This document shows positions 35,329-44,278 of a stretch of DNA of 64,000 bases, one piece after another. The DNA is from an uncultured Aquimarina sp. (GTDB lineage Bacteria > Bacteroidota > Bacteroidia > Flavobacteriales > Flavobacteriaceae), in the NCBI GenBank assembly GCA_947498455.1, contig CANMKK010000007.1:1-64000 (forward strand). The letters run 5' to 3'. The position numbers and the translations under genes were made by a program. Under the pieces are notes generated by a model that saw only the letters and a list, made by a program, of their open reading frames with translations, searched no databases and had not been told where the DNA came from. Each line of letters opens with the position of its first letter. Within the stretch, counting starts at the first letter, position 1.

Positions 35329-36501
35329 TTATTTTTTTGGCGGTAATTCCAGAAGAATACTCACTGCATTCCCTCCAAAACCTACTGCATTAACAATAAC
35401 CTTTTCTATTTTTTCTGGAATAACTTCGTACTCAATATACGGAACCGGTATAAACTCTTGATGTTTCATCATTAAAATTGCGAGCTCCATACTTAAAATT
35501 CCGCTGGCTCCAAATGTATGTCCTATTTTCCACTTATTAGTTGTAAGCGCCGGCATATGATCTCCAAAAATCTCTTTTATAGCATTATATTCTGCCAGAT
35601 CTCCTTTTACAGTTCCTGGGGCGTGTAATACGATTGCATCTATTTCTTTTAAGTCGGTTGTACCTAAAGCCATTTTTATCGATTTCTTAAAACAATCGCC
35701 TTCGCTGGATATAGAAATATTATGAGTAAGTGGTTCTGTAGCATAACCAATTCCCCTTATGAGTCCTATGGCATTTTCTTTTATTCCATTTTCTAGACAA
35801 GCAATAGCAGCTCCTTCTCCCAGAAACATAGCGTTTCTTGTTTTATCTAAATTCAACGCCTGACAGGGATATTCTTTGTACCTTTCTTCTGAAACATAGA
35901 TCTTTAGTGCTTTCATCTGAGCAATTGTAAACGGTGTTAATGGCGCTTCACTTCCTCCTACCATAAATGTATTACTAAGACCAGATTGTAACCAAGCAAC
36001 ACCATTAAGAACAGCATGTAATGCAGTAGAACATGTTATAGAATGGCTAATTTCCGGGCCAGTAGACCTTAAATCCTGAGCTATCCAAGACGAAATATTA
36101 CCTAATGTAGTAGTTGGAGAACTTAAGGTAGATGACACACCTGTATCCAAGAATTCCTGATGATATTTTTCGAAAAGATCAGTTGCACCTCTAGAAGATC
36201 CTATATTAATTCCAAAATTAAGTACATCTTCCCATTTTGCTGATTTGACCGCTTCTCTTGCTGCAAAAACTCCAAACAACACAGAATCGTCTAAGGAAGC
36301 GTACTGTGAATTCTCTTTTCTTAACTTATCAATTTTGACTCTAGATTTATTAGAAAGTTTAGCGGCCAATGCTGTTTTTTCTCTAAAGTTTTCTAGGCTA
36401 ATATGATGAAAAGGTTCTCTATAACTATCCCACACTTCCTCAGGAGTCGTTCCTAATGGAGAAATTGATGAAACGCTGGTTATGGATACAGGATTTTGCA
36501 A
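35329..36501 (-). CDS. FabF-like beta-ketoacyl synthase linked to bioB
   Basis: 390 residues with the thiolase fold of ketoacyl-ACP synthases. The catalytic Cys is in SITCSTALHAV, the first His in VLHAPGTVKGD, and the Lys/second His in NKWKIGHTFGASG, so the Cys-His-His triad is complete. Position just upstream of bioB and near the other biotin genes suggests a role in making the pimeloyl precursor, as special ketosynthases do in some bacteria; general fatty-acid or polyketide synthesis is the alternative. No bioC or bioH is seen in the window. Confidence 0.82.
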   Translation of the reverse strand: MQNPVSITSVSSISPLGTTPEEVWDSYREPFHHISLENFREKTALAAKLSNKSRVKIDKLRKENSQYASLDDSVLFGVFAAREAVKSAKWEDVLNFGINIGSSRGATDLFEKYHQEFLDTGVSSTLSSPTTTLGNISSWIAQDLRSTGPEISHSITCSTALHAVLNGVAWLQSGLSNTFMVGGSEAPLTPFTIAQMKALKIYVSEERYKEYPCQALNLDKTRNAMFLGEGAAIACLENGIKENAIGLIRGIGYATEPLTHNISISSEGDCFKKSIKMALGTTDLKEIDAIVLHAPGTVKGDLAEYNAIKEIFGDHMPALTTNKWKIGHTFGASGILSMELAILMMKHQEFIPVPYIEYEVIPEKIEKVIVNAVGFGGNAVSILLELPPKK

Positions 36502-36515
36502 TGCTCAATTTTTGG

Positions 36516-36546
36516 CAAATGTAGGGGTTTGATAAATTTTGTTCAA
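36516..36546 (-). promoter_or_regulatory. Promoter of the ketosynthase gene
   Basis: Minus strand TTG (36546-36544), 20-nt spacer, TACATTTG (36523-36516). The predicted transcript starts only about 8 nt before the ATG at 36501, so the mRNA would have a very short leader. Confidence 0.5.
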
Positions 36547-36630
36547 CTCTAACATACAATTTTGTTCTATTTGTAACACTATTACTAATTTTCATACTTA
36601 TAGAATAGAGTTAAGATCATATGATATCAC

Positions 36631-37077
36631 ATGGAAAATAATGAGAAAAAGAAAAGTTGGTTTAGTAAAAACTGGCCTTGGGTAGTTCCGGTAGGAGGAT
36701 GCCTTACCTTACTAGTAATTTTCGCTTTCTTTATAGGGGCTACTATCTTTGGTGTATCTAAAGTACTCACAAATTCTTCGCCATATCAAGAAGGATTGGC
36801 TAAAGCACAGGAAGATGAGTATATCATCCAAGTTTTAGGAGAACCCATAGAAACCAATGGAATCATGAATGGAAGCCTTACCTATGAGAATGGTGTGGGC
36901 AATGCTGATATTTCCATACCCATAATAGGACCTAATGGTACTGCTAGCATTTATGTGATTGGCACCAAACAAAACGAGGAATGGATCTACTCAAAAATGT
37001 ATGTAATCATTTCAGAAACAAACGAACAAGTAGATTTATTGTGGGATGAAGACACTACAGAAAAGCAAGAATTATAA
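36631..37077 (+). CDS. Coa1/Tim21-like membrane protein
   Basis: 148 residues. A Lys/Trp-rich start (KKSWFSKNWPWVVPVGGC) precedes one transmembrane helix (about 20-45), followed by a soluble domain with SPYQEGLAKAQEDEYIIQVLGEPIE and ANGTASIYVIGT-like strands. This matches the bacterial cytochrome c oxidase assembly factor Coa1 family. Most bacterial members are uncharacterised, so an actual role in oxidase assembly is uncertain. It is a single gene. Confidence 0.7.
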   Translation: MENNEKKKSWFSKNWPWVVPVGGCLTLLVIFAFFIGATIFGVSKVLTNSSPYQEGLAKAQEDEYIIQVLGEPIETNGIMNGSLTYENGVGNADISIPIIGPNGTASIYVIGTKQNEEWIYSKMYVIISETNEQVDLLWDEDTTEKQEL

Positions 37078-37244
37078 ATCATACTGGGATAACCCTGCTC
37101 ATCCTCGAATTAGTATGGTTAGGATCGAATCCTTTCGAGTGCCGTTAAAGATTGGCGGGTATCTAATAACAAATAAACACATTGCTTAGTGACTGACTTT
37201 GTCAGGTCCCATCACTGCTGAAAAAATACAACGTAGAGTGGCTT
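37078..37244. other. Gene-free region with hairpins, left of the large palindrome
   Basis: Contains CTCGAA...TTCGAG enclosing AGGAT/ATCCT near 37107-37140, and CTGAC/GTCAG near 37192-37206. The segment resembles a tRNA T-arm locally but no complete cloverleaf can be drawn. It may be a relic of a mobile element together with the adjoining palindrome. Confidence 0.35.
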
Positions 37245-37407
37245 ATACGATTTACGCATAAAACTTTCGCATATAGTTCGTTTCTTTTGCACTATATCTG
37301 GCGTTATAAAATTCAACAATAGCTACTGCTATTCTTTAATTTTATGCCTTAATCTAGCACAAAATAATTCAAACTTTTTATACGAACTTCTTATCCGTAA
37401 ATCGTAT
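37245..37407. repeat. 163-bp full-length palindrome (fold-back element or structured RNA)
   Basis: The outermost 12 nt (ATACGATTTACG at 37245-37256 and its exact complement at 37396-37407) pair, as do several inner blocks: AGTTCG/CGAACT, GGC/GCC, ATAAAATT/AATTTTAT and AATAGC/GCTATT around a TACT centre at about 37324-37327. The whole element folds back on itself with small internal loops. There is no ORF inside. It resembles in size and symmetry fold-back MITEs and integron attC sites, though no GTTRRRY core site was seen. Confidence 0.65.
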
Positions 37408-37473
37408 TAAATCTCTTTTAGTTTTTCTTCGTAATCATATTAACATTACTCAATAATAGAAGCTATAGTATTC

Positions 37474-37513
37474 AAAAAAAGCAGATGATTCATCCGAATC
37501 ACCTGCTTTTTTT
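37474..37513. terminator. Terminator of the lipoprotein gene, bidirectional
   Basis: A7 - GCAG-x-TGATTC - ATCC - GAATCA-x-CTGC - T7: a long stem with one internal mismatch and U-tracts possible on both strands, 24 nt after the minus-strand stop codon. Confidence 0.85.
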
Positions 37514-37536
37514 GACAAAATACGTAGTATCTGCTA

Positions 37537-38295
37537 TTATCTATAAAAATACTTAGCAGTATAAATTTTTATAGGTTCATCCTCAGTTTCTACGGTAAAT
37601 GTAGCGCTGGTAGGATAGTTATCAGTATCATATACATAATCCATTTTCACTTCTCCTACTTTTTCGTTATTTTCATTTCTGTACACAATATTTTTTGGGT
37701 TGTTTACAGGAAATAAAGCGCGTGCTTTTATAATTTCTGCTGGTTGTGGTAGCATACTAAAATTTAATTCTACTTTATCCATTACAGCAATAAGTCCAGC
37801 TGCCTGAAAAGTATAAAAATAAGGATTTGGTGTTGCGTCATACGTTATTGTAGCAATAAACTCCTCTGTAGTTTCTACATACTGACCATCAATATATTCA
37901 TAATCCTCCTGTAATACACTTACTACAATAGGATTACCACTTTGATCATATTCTAATACTTCTCCTCTTTCATAAGCATCATACGGGTCTTTATACAACT
38001 CATCCATACTAAAAGGTTCGGTTCCTCCAGTGATGGTTGTTAATTCGTTATTTTCATATACCAACACTCCTTCTTCCTCTCCATTAGATGCACTGATCAC
38101 TCTATTATTCGTATCATACTCCACTGTAAGGTCATAGTCTTCATCTCCAAATTGTAACGAATCATATGCTATTTTCTCTATAAGCTTTTTTGCAGTATCT
38201 CCATTAGAATTATTAAATTCATCTGTTACTGAATCTTTATCGCAACTAGTCATTAATAGAGAGGCTGTTGCTGTTAATAGTAAAAGTTTTTTCAT
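37537..38295 (-). CDS. Uncharacterised lipoprotein
   Basis: 252 residues with a lipoprotein signal peptide ending at Cys18 (LLMTSC) followed by Asp/Ser, consistent with outer-membrane sorting. The rest is a beta-rich repeat pattern (YDTNNRVISASNGEEEGVLVYENNELTTI; YDQSGNPIVV) reminiscent of RHS/YD-like or DUF4595-type Bacteroidota lipoproteins. No catalytic motif is seen. It is a single gene with its own terminator, between the two groups of biotin genes. Confidence 0.65.
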   Translation of the reverse strand: MKKLLLLTATASLLMTSCDKDSVTDEFNNSNGDTAKKLIEKIAYDSLQFGDEDYDLTVEYDTNNRVISASNGEEEGVLVYENNELTTITGGTEPFSMDELYKDPYDAYERGEVLEYDQSGNPIVVSVLQEDYEYIDGQYVETTEEFIATITYDATPNPYFYTFQAAGLIAVMDKVELNFSMLPQPAEIIKARALFPVNNPKNIVYRNENNEKVGEVKMDYVYDTDNYPTSATFTVETEDEPIKIYTAKYFYR

Positions 38296-38402
38296 CTTAA
38301 TTTTCTGTAATTAATTTTAGGTTACAAACACTTTATCTTTAGTTAATGTCTTCAGTGCTCAAAATGTTACCCTAATTCTCTAAATAATTTTCAAAATTTT
38401 TA

Positions 38403-39668
38403 TTAGAAAGAATCCAAAAGGTCAATTATCGTATTATATACTTTAGACAATTGTTCTTTTGTTATTACATATGGAGGTAAAATATAAATGGTTTTTCCTA
38501 AAGGGCGAAGACATACACCCCTTTTCATAAAATGATCAAAAATCTCATATCGCTTTGTTCCATACCGATCCATTTCTATATTCAGGTCTAGGGCATAAAT
38601 CACTCCTTTCTGTCTGGTAGTTGCTACCTTAGGGTGATCTTTAATTTTGGTATCAAAATCTTTATGTGATTGTATAATTCTATGAATAGTATCCTGAATA
38701 GTTTTTGATTTCAATAATTCGATTCCTGCAATTGCAACAGAACAGGCAATAGGATTCGCAGAATAGGTATGTGCATGAAAAAAAGCTTTCCCTACAGAAT
38801 CATCCAGAAATGCATCATATATATCTTGTGTACAACTGGTAACTGCCATAGGAACAAAACCTGCTGTCAGTGCCTTGGACATGGAAATAATATCCGGTTT
38901 GGTTGCGATATAATCAGAAGCAAAGTTTTTGCCGGTTTTACCGAAACCGGTCATCACCTCATCGGCAATAGTAATAATTCTATTTGCTTTGCAAATACGA
39001 AGGATTTGGTCGAGGTATTGAGCCTCAAACATACGCATGCAATTCGCACCCTGTACCAAAGGTTCATATATAAATGCCGATACCTTATTAGCATCAATTA
39101 TTCCTCTTAACTGGTCTAAAACTTGCTCAATATTTTCAGGATTAGGAATTGGAATACGTTGTACATCAATAAAAAAATCTTCGAATGGTCCGTTATATAC
39201 CGACAATCCAGATGCTGACATTGCTCCAAATGTATCTCCATGAAAACCATCCTCAAAAGCAATGATTGTATTTCTTTTTTCTCCTTTGTTAAAATGATAC
39301 TGTAGTGCCATTTTGATCCCCACCTCATTCGCTGTAGAACCATTATCCGAAAAGAATATTTTTTCTTGATTATCCGGCAATATACTGATCAATTCTTCAG
39401 AAAGACGGATGGCTGGCTCATGGGTAAATCCTGCAAATACGATTTGATCCAACTGACGCATCTGATCACTTACCTTTTCTATAATATACGGATTACAGTG
39501 GCCATACATTGCGGTATACCAGGATGCAATACCATCTATATATTCTTTCCCTTTATCATCATATAACAATGCTCCCTCTGCTTTGACTATGGGCAATGCA
39601 TCCGGATGAATTTTATGTTGTGTCAGTGGATGCCAAAGATGTTTTTTATCTCTTTTTCCTAAATTCAT
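38403..39668 (-). CDS. bioA: Adenosylmethionine-8-amino-7-oxononanoate aminotransferase
   Basis: 421 residues, class III PLP aminotransferase. BioA features are HLWHPLTQ near the N-terminus, GSTANEVGIKMALQ, FEDGFHGDTFGAMSAS, DEVMTGFGKTGKNFAS and the PLP Lys in SMSKALTAGFVP. It makes 7,8-diaminopelargonate from KAPA. It is the last gene of the bioF-bioD-SEC-C-bioA operon, 14 nt after the SEC-C gene. Confidence 0.96.
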   Translation of the reverse strand: MNLGKRDKKHLWHPLTQHKIHPDALPIVKAEGALLYDDKGKEYIDGIASWYTAMYGHCNPYIIEKVSDQMRQLDQIVFAGFTHEPAIRLSEELISILPDNQEKIFFSDNGSTANEVGIKMALQYHFNKGEKRNTIIAFEDGFHGDTFGAMSASGLSVYNGPFEDFFIDVQRIPIPNPENIEQVLDQLRGIIDANKVSAFIYEPLVQGANCMRMFEAQYLDQILRICKANRIITIADEVMTGFGKTGKNFASDYIATKPDIISMSKALTAGFVPMAVTSCTQDIYDAFLDDSVGKAFFHAHTYSANPIACSVAIAGIELLKSKTIQDTIHRIIQSHKDFDTKIKDHPKVATTRQKGVIYALDLNIEMDRYGTKRYEIFDHFMKRGVCLRPLGKTIYILPPYVITKEQLSKVYNTIIDLLDSF

Positions 39669-39682
39669 TTATGATCCTACAT

Positions 39683-41323
39683 TTAATTGAGTATGCTATT
39701 AAATTCTGGATTATTTATGCAGCACTTCTTGTATTTTTTACCACTACCACATGGACAAGGGTCATTACGTCCCACTTTTTTCTCTTTGAGTATGGGTTGG
39801 CCAACATAATCTTCATCTAAGCTATCATCTTCATCATAGAATTGACTGTCTTCTTCCCTATACCATTTGTCTTTATGTTTTTGATATAAAAGTATAGAAG
39901 AATTACATATTAGAGAATCATCCTTATATTCATGATCTATTCTTTTTCTCTCCAGAATGCTCTTCTCAACCTCTCCATATGATCCACACACCCAATATCC
40001 TACCGCTTTCATTTCATACATTTTTTTAATCTCTGGCAATAATTCCATTGATTCTATATGCATTAGATCTGCTATCAATAATCCGAGGAAATCAGTATCT
40101 CCTATTGTTGGATCCTCATTATTCTTCATTAGGAAATCAAATAACTCTTTGAACCAAAGAATAATCTCTTGGTGACGATGTGATTCGTGCAAATCAATCT
40201 GTACAAGTATATGAGTGATTATTGATTTATTAAAACACGATATATTAGGCTCTTTTGCAAAGCTTAGTAACTCTGATAGGTTATCTTTCCCTACTTTATA
40301 AAGTACAGGAGAAATCACTTCTACAAAGGTATCCCCAAACCAAAAAGATGTAAAATCATCATCTTGTCGTAATATTTCTAACAATACGGTTAATGAATTT
40401 TCTGACCCTATTTCGGCTAAAAGAAATAAGGAATGCGTACAGAAACTAGCCCAATCGTCATTCCAGCCATCCTCAAACTCGATTTCATTAAAAAAATCAA
40501 ATCTGCAAATAGCATCCTGTACTACTTTTATCAAATCATCTTCTAACTTATCTTTAGGTAAATCTAATATTTGACTAATAATCTCTTCTGATATTTCTAT
40601 ATCACTTGTGTATAGTTTCCCTATCCACTCTGGGAAATTAAACTCAGGTTCTGACTCTGTTTGCACATCACTTCTTCGATCCAATACCGCTACTGTTCTC
40701 CTTAGTTTTTCCTCTTCTTCAAATCTTCCCTTCGACTTTTTAAAAGTATATTCCATTCTCAGATTCCTTAAAGCCTCCAACTTATGATAATTCATAAAAT
40801 TCGCTTCTAACTGGCTTATTAGATCTTCTGCTGCTGCTGATTCATCGACACTAAACAAATACCTAACTACAGCAATATAATAGGTTATCACTTCGTCTAT
40901 ATGAAAAAGGTCTCGGTGGGGATACAGTTTTTGGAGGTCTAAATTTACTCCAAGCACTACTATAGCATCTTCAGGTTTTTCTTTTTTTATATACTCATTA
41001 GCAAGATTTATTTTTCCATATAAATAATCAGGATGCTCTTTTACTATTCTTTTATTAACCTCAAAAGCTTTTTCAATATTACCCCTCATATTATATACCA
41101 ATGCCAAATAATTCTTAAAAGTAGGTTCGTTAGGGTACTTTTTTATATACTTATAGAGCTTATCTAGTATAGTAGGTTTGTTCTTTACAACATCAGTATA
41201 CAATTTTTCTGATAATTGCTTAACATGCCAAGATTGTCCTTTTTCTAATCGTATCGCATTTGGATCATCTGTAGTATTATAGCAGCTTATATCTTTATGA
41301 AATTTATCCATCTTATAATTCAT
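39683..41323 (-). CDS. TPR/DUF1186-like protein with C-terminal SEC-C zinc motif, inside the biotin operon
   Basis: 546 residues. TPR-like repeats occupy about 50-130 ([24 protein letters not shown]), a helical HEAT/DUF1186-like region with [20 protein letters not shown] lies at about 240-460, and the C-terminus is a SEC-C zinc-binding motif ([18 protein letters not shown]). SEC-C motifs bind zinc and partner proteins such as SecB/SecA or nucleic-acid enzymes. The start overlaps bioD by 11 nt (another ATG at 41311 just overlaps the bioD stop), so it is translationally linked to biotin genes though no biotin function is known for the family. Confidence 0.75.
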   Translation of the reverse strand: MNYKMDKFHKDISCYNTTDDPNAIRLEKGQSWHVKQLSEKLYTDVVKNKPTILDKLYKYIKKYPNEPTFKNYLALVYNMRGNIEKAFEVNKRIVKEHPDYLYGKINLANEYIKKEKPEDAIVVLGVNLDLQKLYPHRDLFHIDEVITYYIAVVRYLFSVDESAAAEDLISQLEANFMNYHKLEALRNLRMEYTFKKSKGRFEEEEKLRRTVAVLDRRSDVQTESEPEFNFPEWIGKLYTSDIEISEEIISQILDLPKDKLEDDLIKVVQDAICRFDFFNEIEFEDGWNDDWASFCTHSLFLLAEIGSENSLTVLLEILRQDDDFTSFWFGDTFVEVISPVLYKVGKDNLSELLSFAKEPNISCFNKSIITHILVQIDLHESHRHQEIILWFKELFDFLMKNNEDPTIGDTDFLGLLIADLMHIESMELLPEIKKMYEMKAVGYWVCGSYGEVEKSILERKRIDHEYKDDSLICNSSILLYQKHKDKWYREEDSQFYDEDDSLDEDYVGQPILKEKKVGRNDPCPCGSGKKYKKCCINNPEFNSILN

Positions 41324-41954
41324 TTAATTTATCCTTAAACAATTCAGCGTATTCCTTGATTACCATTGTATCGAAATAGGGTTCATCGTCAATCCTTCCA
41401 ATTACACGAACTCCTGTCATCTCTTGAATAATGGATTCTGTGGCCTTATGTTCTTCGCCACTAAAAATAACCGATATATCAAACCCTTGTTCTTTTAAAA
41501 TCCGAATGGTCATTAAGGTATGATTAATACTTCCTAAATAATGTCTGGAAACTACAATTACCTTATAGTTTGGTTGAATTAAATCTAGTATTGTTTCAGT
41601 ATCGTTTAAAGGGACTAGTAATCCTCCTGCACCTTCTATTACTAGATTGTTATTAGTTACTGGTAAATTGATTTTGTTTAAATCTATTTCTATATTATCT
41701 ATTGCTGCTGCTGCATGAGGGCTCATAGGAGTGTGCAATGCGTAGCTGTTTTTATGAAATTTTGATTTGGTATTAGAAACCAATTCCTTGACTTTATGTG
41801 TATCTGAATATTCTAAATCTCCTGCCTGAACAGGTTTAAAATAATCTGCTTCTAATGCTTCTACAACAATAGCAGAAGCAATTGTCTTACCTACATCGGT
41901 TCCTATTCCTGTAATAAATATATTTTTAAAATCTGTTTGTAATTCACCAGACAT
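41313..41954 (-). CDS. bioD: Dethiobiotin synthetase
   Basis: 213 residues from the ATG at 41954, or 221 from an ATG at 41978 that overlaps bioF. The P-loop GIGTDVGKT, the active-site YFKPVQAGD segment, and [11 protein letters not shown] are typical of BioD, which closes the ureido ring of dethiobiotin with ATP and CO2. The sequence before the 41954 start (AAGGAGAT) is unusually Shine-Dalgarno-like for this phylum. Confidence 0.94.
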   Translation of the reverse strand: MSGELQTDFKNIFITGIGTDVGKTIASAIVVEALEADYFKPVQAGDLEYSDTHKVKELVSNTKSKFHKNSYALHTPMSPHAAAAIDNIEIDLNKINLPVTNNNLVIEGAGGLLVPLNDTETILDLIQPNYKVIVVSRHYLGSINHTLMTIRILKEQGFDISVIFSGEEHKATESIIQEMTGVRVIGRIDDEPYFDTMVIKEYAELFKDKLNEL

Positions 41955-41964
41955 ATCTCCTTTT

Positions 41965-43125
41965 TTAATCCGAAACAAAGGTAGCTAACACATCCAAAAC
42001 ATCCTCTATCTCATCTTGGTTATTATAAGAATGTAAACAAAAACGCAAACGTTCTTTTCCTTCGGGAACTGTAGGTGATAAAATAGGTTTTACATCAAAT
42101 CCCTTTTCCTGAATTAAAGAGGCTATCCTTTTTACTTTCTCATTCCCTGATATGATACAACAATGCACCGCTGATACACTATCTATAAAAATAGATGTTA
42201 AGTTTTTAGTTTCTACAACCGTATTAAATACACTTATATTATTATGAAGCTTTTTGATTGCAGATGTATCTGCGAGTTCTGCATATGCTGCTTTAATTGT
42301 TGCCAAAGTATGCGGCGGTAAGCCAGTGGTATAAATAAAGCTTCTTGCAAAATTCACCAGATAACGCTTTAATTGTTTAGAACCTAAAATAACCGCTCCA
42401 TGACAACCTAGCGCTTTTCCGAATGTATTAATTCTTGCAAAAATAACATCTTCGAATCCTTGTTCCTGAACCAAACCACAGCCCTTTTCTCCAAACACCC
42501 CTATTGCATGGGCTTCGTCTACAACCAAATGATATTTATTTTTTTTACAAAAATCTACCAAACCCGATAAATAGGGAACATCTCCATCCATAGAAAACAC
42601 AGATTCTGTAACTATATATATTTCTACAGACTCTGTATAACTTTCATCAGATCGAATTTTTTGAAGTCTTTTCTCAAGATCATATATACTATTATGGGTA
42701 AACTTATAGGATTTTGCATTGCTCAATGCTATACCATCTCTGATCGATGCATGGATAAATTCATCGTATAGTATAACATCTCCACGTTGAGGCACTGATG
42801 AAAAGAATCCCAGATTCGCATCATAACCCGAATTAAAAATTAAAGCAGATTCGGCATTATGAAACTTAGCTAAATAGGCTTCGGTATCAGTATATAATCC
42901 ATGATTTCCAGAAAGTAGCCTGGAGCCTGTTGCTCCATTATTGCAGATTTCTTTTTCTTCTAGAATCTCGCCAGTTCGGTTAAAAATCTTTTCTGATCTA
43001 GCAAAACCCAAATAATCATTAGACGAGAAATCTACCCTCGTATTTCCTTTTGGAAGTCTACGTATGGCATTTTTTTCTTCTCTTTTCTGAAGCTTTTTTT
43101 GAAGTTTTTTTGGCAACTCTTCCAT
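41965..43125 (-). CDS. bioF: 8-amino-7-oxononanoate synthase
   Basis: 386 residues, PLP-dependent alpha-oxoamine synthase. Motifs are RVDFSSNDYLGFARS, GSRLLSGNHGLYTDTEAYLAKFH in pieces, VDEAHAIGVFGEKGCG, and the PLP Lys in INTFGKALGCHGAVI. It condenses pimeloyl thioester with alanine. First gene of the four-gene biotin operon, with a TATATTTG promoter element and an inverted repeat in its leader. Confidence 0.95.
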   Translation of the reverse strand: MEELPKKLQKKLQKREEKNAIRRLPKGNTRVDFSSNDYLGFARSEKIFNRTGEILEEKEICNNGATGSRLLSGNHGLYTDTEAYLAKFHNAESALIFNSGYDANLGFFSSVPQRGDVILYDEFIHASIRDGIALSNAKSYKFTHNSIYDLEKRLQKIRSDESYTESVEIYIVTESVFSMDGDVPYLSGLVDFCKKNKYHLVVDEAHAIGVFGEKGCGLVQEQGFEDVIFARINTFGKALGCHGAVILGSKQLKRYLVNFARSFIYTTGLPPHTLATIKAAYAELADTSAIKKLHNNISVFNTVVETKNLTSIFIDSVSAVHCCIISGNEKVKRIASLIQEKGFDVKPILSPTVPEGKERLRFCLHSYNNQDEIEDVLDVLATFVSD

Positions 43126-43139
43126 ATTCTCTAGTATAA

Positions 43140-43188
43140 GAAACGTATGATAATCGATACGTTTCGAGTTGGCAATAAGCCAAATATA
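43140..43188 (-). promoter_or_regulatory. bioF operon promoter element and leader inverted repeat
   Basis: On the minus strand TATATTTG (43188-43181) is a consensus -7 element; a good -33 element is not obvious. Downstream, GAAACGTAT (43140-43148) and ATACGTTTC (43157-43165) form a perfect 9-bp inverted repeat with an 8-nt spacer within the untranslated leader, 15 nt before the bioF ATG. It could be an operator or an RNA hairpin covering the ribosome entry site. It does not match the E. coli BirA operator. Confidence 0.5.
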
Positions 43189-43312
43189 AATATTTTGCTT
43201 TTATCATTTTTCGTAAACACCAAATTTTATAGCTGGTGAATTTGCTAATAAACACAGACTTTTTGATCAAATATAAAAGCTCTAAATTCTACTATACATT
43301 GATATGTGTAGA

Positions 43313-43918
43313 TTATTTTCGTGGTAAAAAGAAACCTTTGATACAGTCCATATTTCGAATACAAATTTGTATATGACTTTTTTTCTGAACTCCAGCACCT
43401 GGAAATGCGGGGCCTCCTTCTGTAAAAACACCTCTAGCCGAATCAAATTCTTTAAGAGGAGTATTTTTGTCACTTTCTATTTCTTCCTTTATTTTTTGGT
43501 GAAGATATTGTATTACAGCACAATCTAACTCCCTTATAAGCAGTCTTTTATATTTATCTTCTTTAACATCTTTGTTTTTTGGTAATTCTTTCCCAATTGA
43601 AGAAAAGTCTTTTTCCATTAACTTATAGTAGATCGAAAGCATTTTAATAAATTCACTATCAATCAAGTCAAGACAGTAATCTAATGTAAAAACAACTCCA
43701 ATTACGGATGCTTTCTTAATTGCACCTCTTTTCTGTTTATCTTTTGCCCACGCTAAAGCTCTATCATAATTATTTTCCCATATATAAAATCCGTGACCTA
43801 ACCAATCAAATGGTTTTTCGCTAATTTTTATATTTTTAGGTTTTGTTAGGAGTTGGTCTCTAGCAGATTCGTCGCAACCATGAAATCCAATTAAAATATT
43901 AGATCTTGAACTATACAC
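43313..43918 (-). CDS. ADP-ribosyltransferase-like protein, probable toxin of a two-gene module
   Basis: 201 residues, GTG start at 43918. The order of motifs GFHGCDES, then FDWLGHGFYIWENNYDRALAWA, then LDLID, LDCAV, and finally RGVFTEGGPAFPGAG with HIQICIRN, is that of a widespread uncharacterised family with the early H, central Y-x-W/E and late E expected for an ART/PARP-like fold. The DUF3990-like HG...GFY...WA pattern supports this. The gene follows a 57-residue ORF after only 4 nt. Toxin function is inferred from size, pairing and fold resemblance. Confidence 0.65.
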   Translation of the reverse strand: MYSSRSNILIGFHGCDESARDQLLTKPKNIKISEKPFDWLGHGFYIWENNYDRALAWAKDKQKRGAIKKASVIGVVFTLDYCLDLIDSEFIKMLSIYYKLMEKDFSSIGKELPKNKDVKEDKYKRLLIRELDCAVIQYLHQKIKEEIESDKNTPLKEFDSARGVFTEGGPAFPGAGVQKKSHIQICIRNMDCIKGFFLPRK

Positions 43919-43922
43919 TTAT

Positions 43923-44096
43923 TTATTCAGCAAAAGAAAGCACTCTTTCCAAATTAGGAAAAGATTTAGTTAATTTTCCATTTTTAGTAATAATACCTGC
44001 CAAGTTTAAAGATTCCATAGCAGATTCTTTAGAAGTTTCTTCTTTTTTTAACTTTTTTGCCAAAGCAAGAAGTAATGATGTCTGTTCTTTTTTCAT
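43923..44096 (-). CDS. Small partner protein, probable antitoxin
   Basis: 57 residues from the ATG at 44096 (MKKEQTSLLLALAKKLKKEE); an upstream in-frame start would add an implausible hydrophobic N-terminus. The peptide is helical and charged, ending with SLNLAGIITKNGKLTKSFPNL, a pattern common in small proteins encoded before the ADP-ribosyltransferase-like family. Its stop is 4 nt before the GTG start of the larger gene, the typical antitoxin-first order. Confidence 0.65.
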   Translation of the reverse strand: MKKEQTSLLLALAKKLKKEETSKESAMESLNLAGIITKNGKLTKSFPNLERVLSFAE

Positions 44097-44278
44097 AAAG
44101 AAGTAGTTATAGTACAAAAATACAAAAATTATTCCATTATAAATCTGCGATTTTCTAAACTCACACACAACATTAAAATATACAATACTTACTAGGTAAT
44201 ATTGGATATCCAATAAGCTACCTATGAAAATCTAAAACACAATAGGACAAAATATCTTTCTCTAAAAAAGAGCAATGA

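Noticed and set aside
37107..37145. tRNA-like T-arm (GGATCGAATCC) near a possible 3' end
   Set aside because: No acceptor stem, anticodon arm or D-arm can be paired around it; only an isolated hairpin is supported.
37245..37407. Integron attC site
   Set aside because: Size and symmetry fit, but no GTTRRRY/RYYYAAC core sites, integrase gene or cassette array were seen.
44097..44213. Longer version of the small antitoxin-like ORF
   Set aside because: The extra 39 residues are hydrophobic, with composition unlike the rest, and upstream of a good ATG at 44096.
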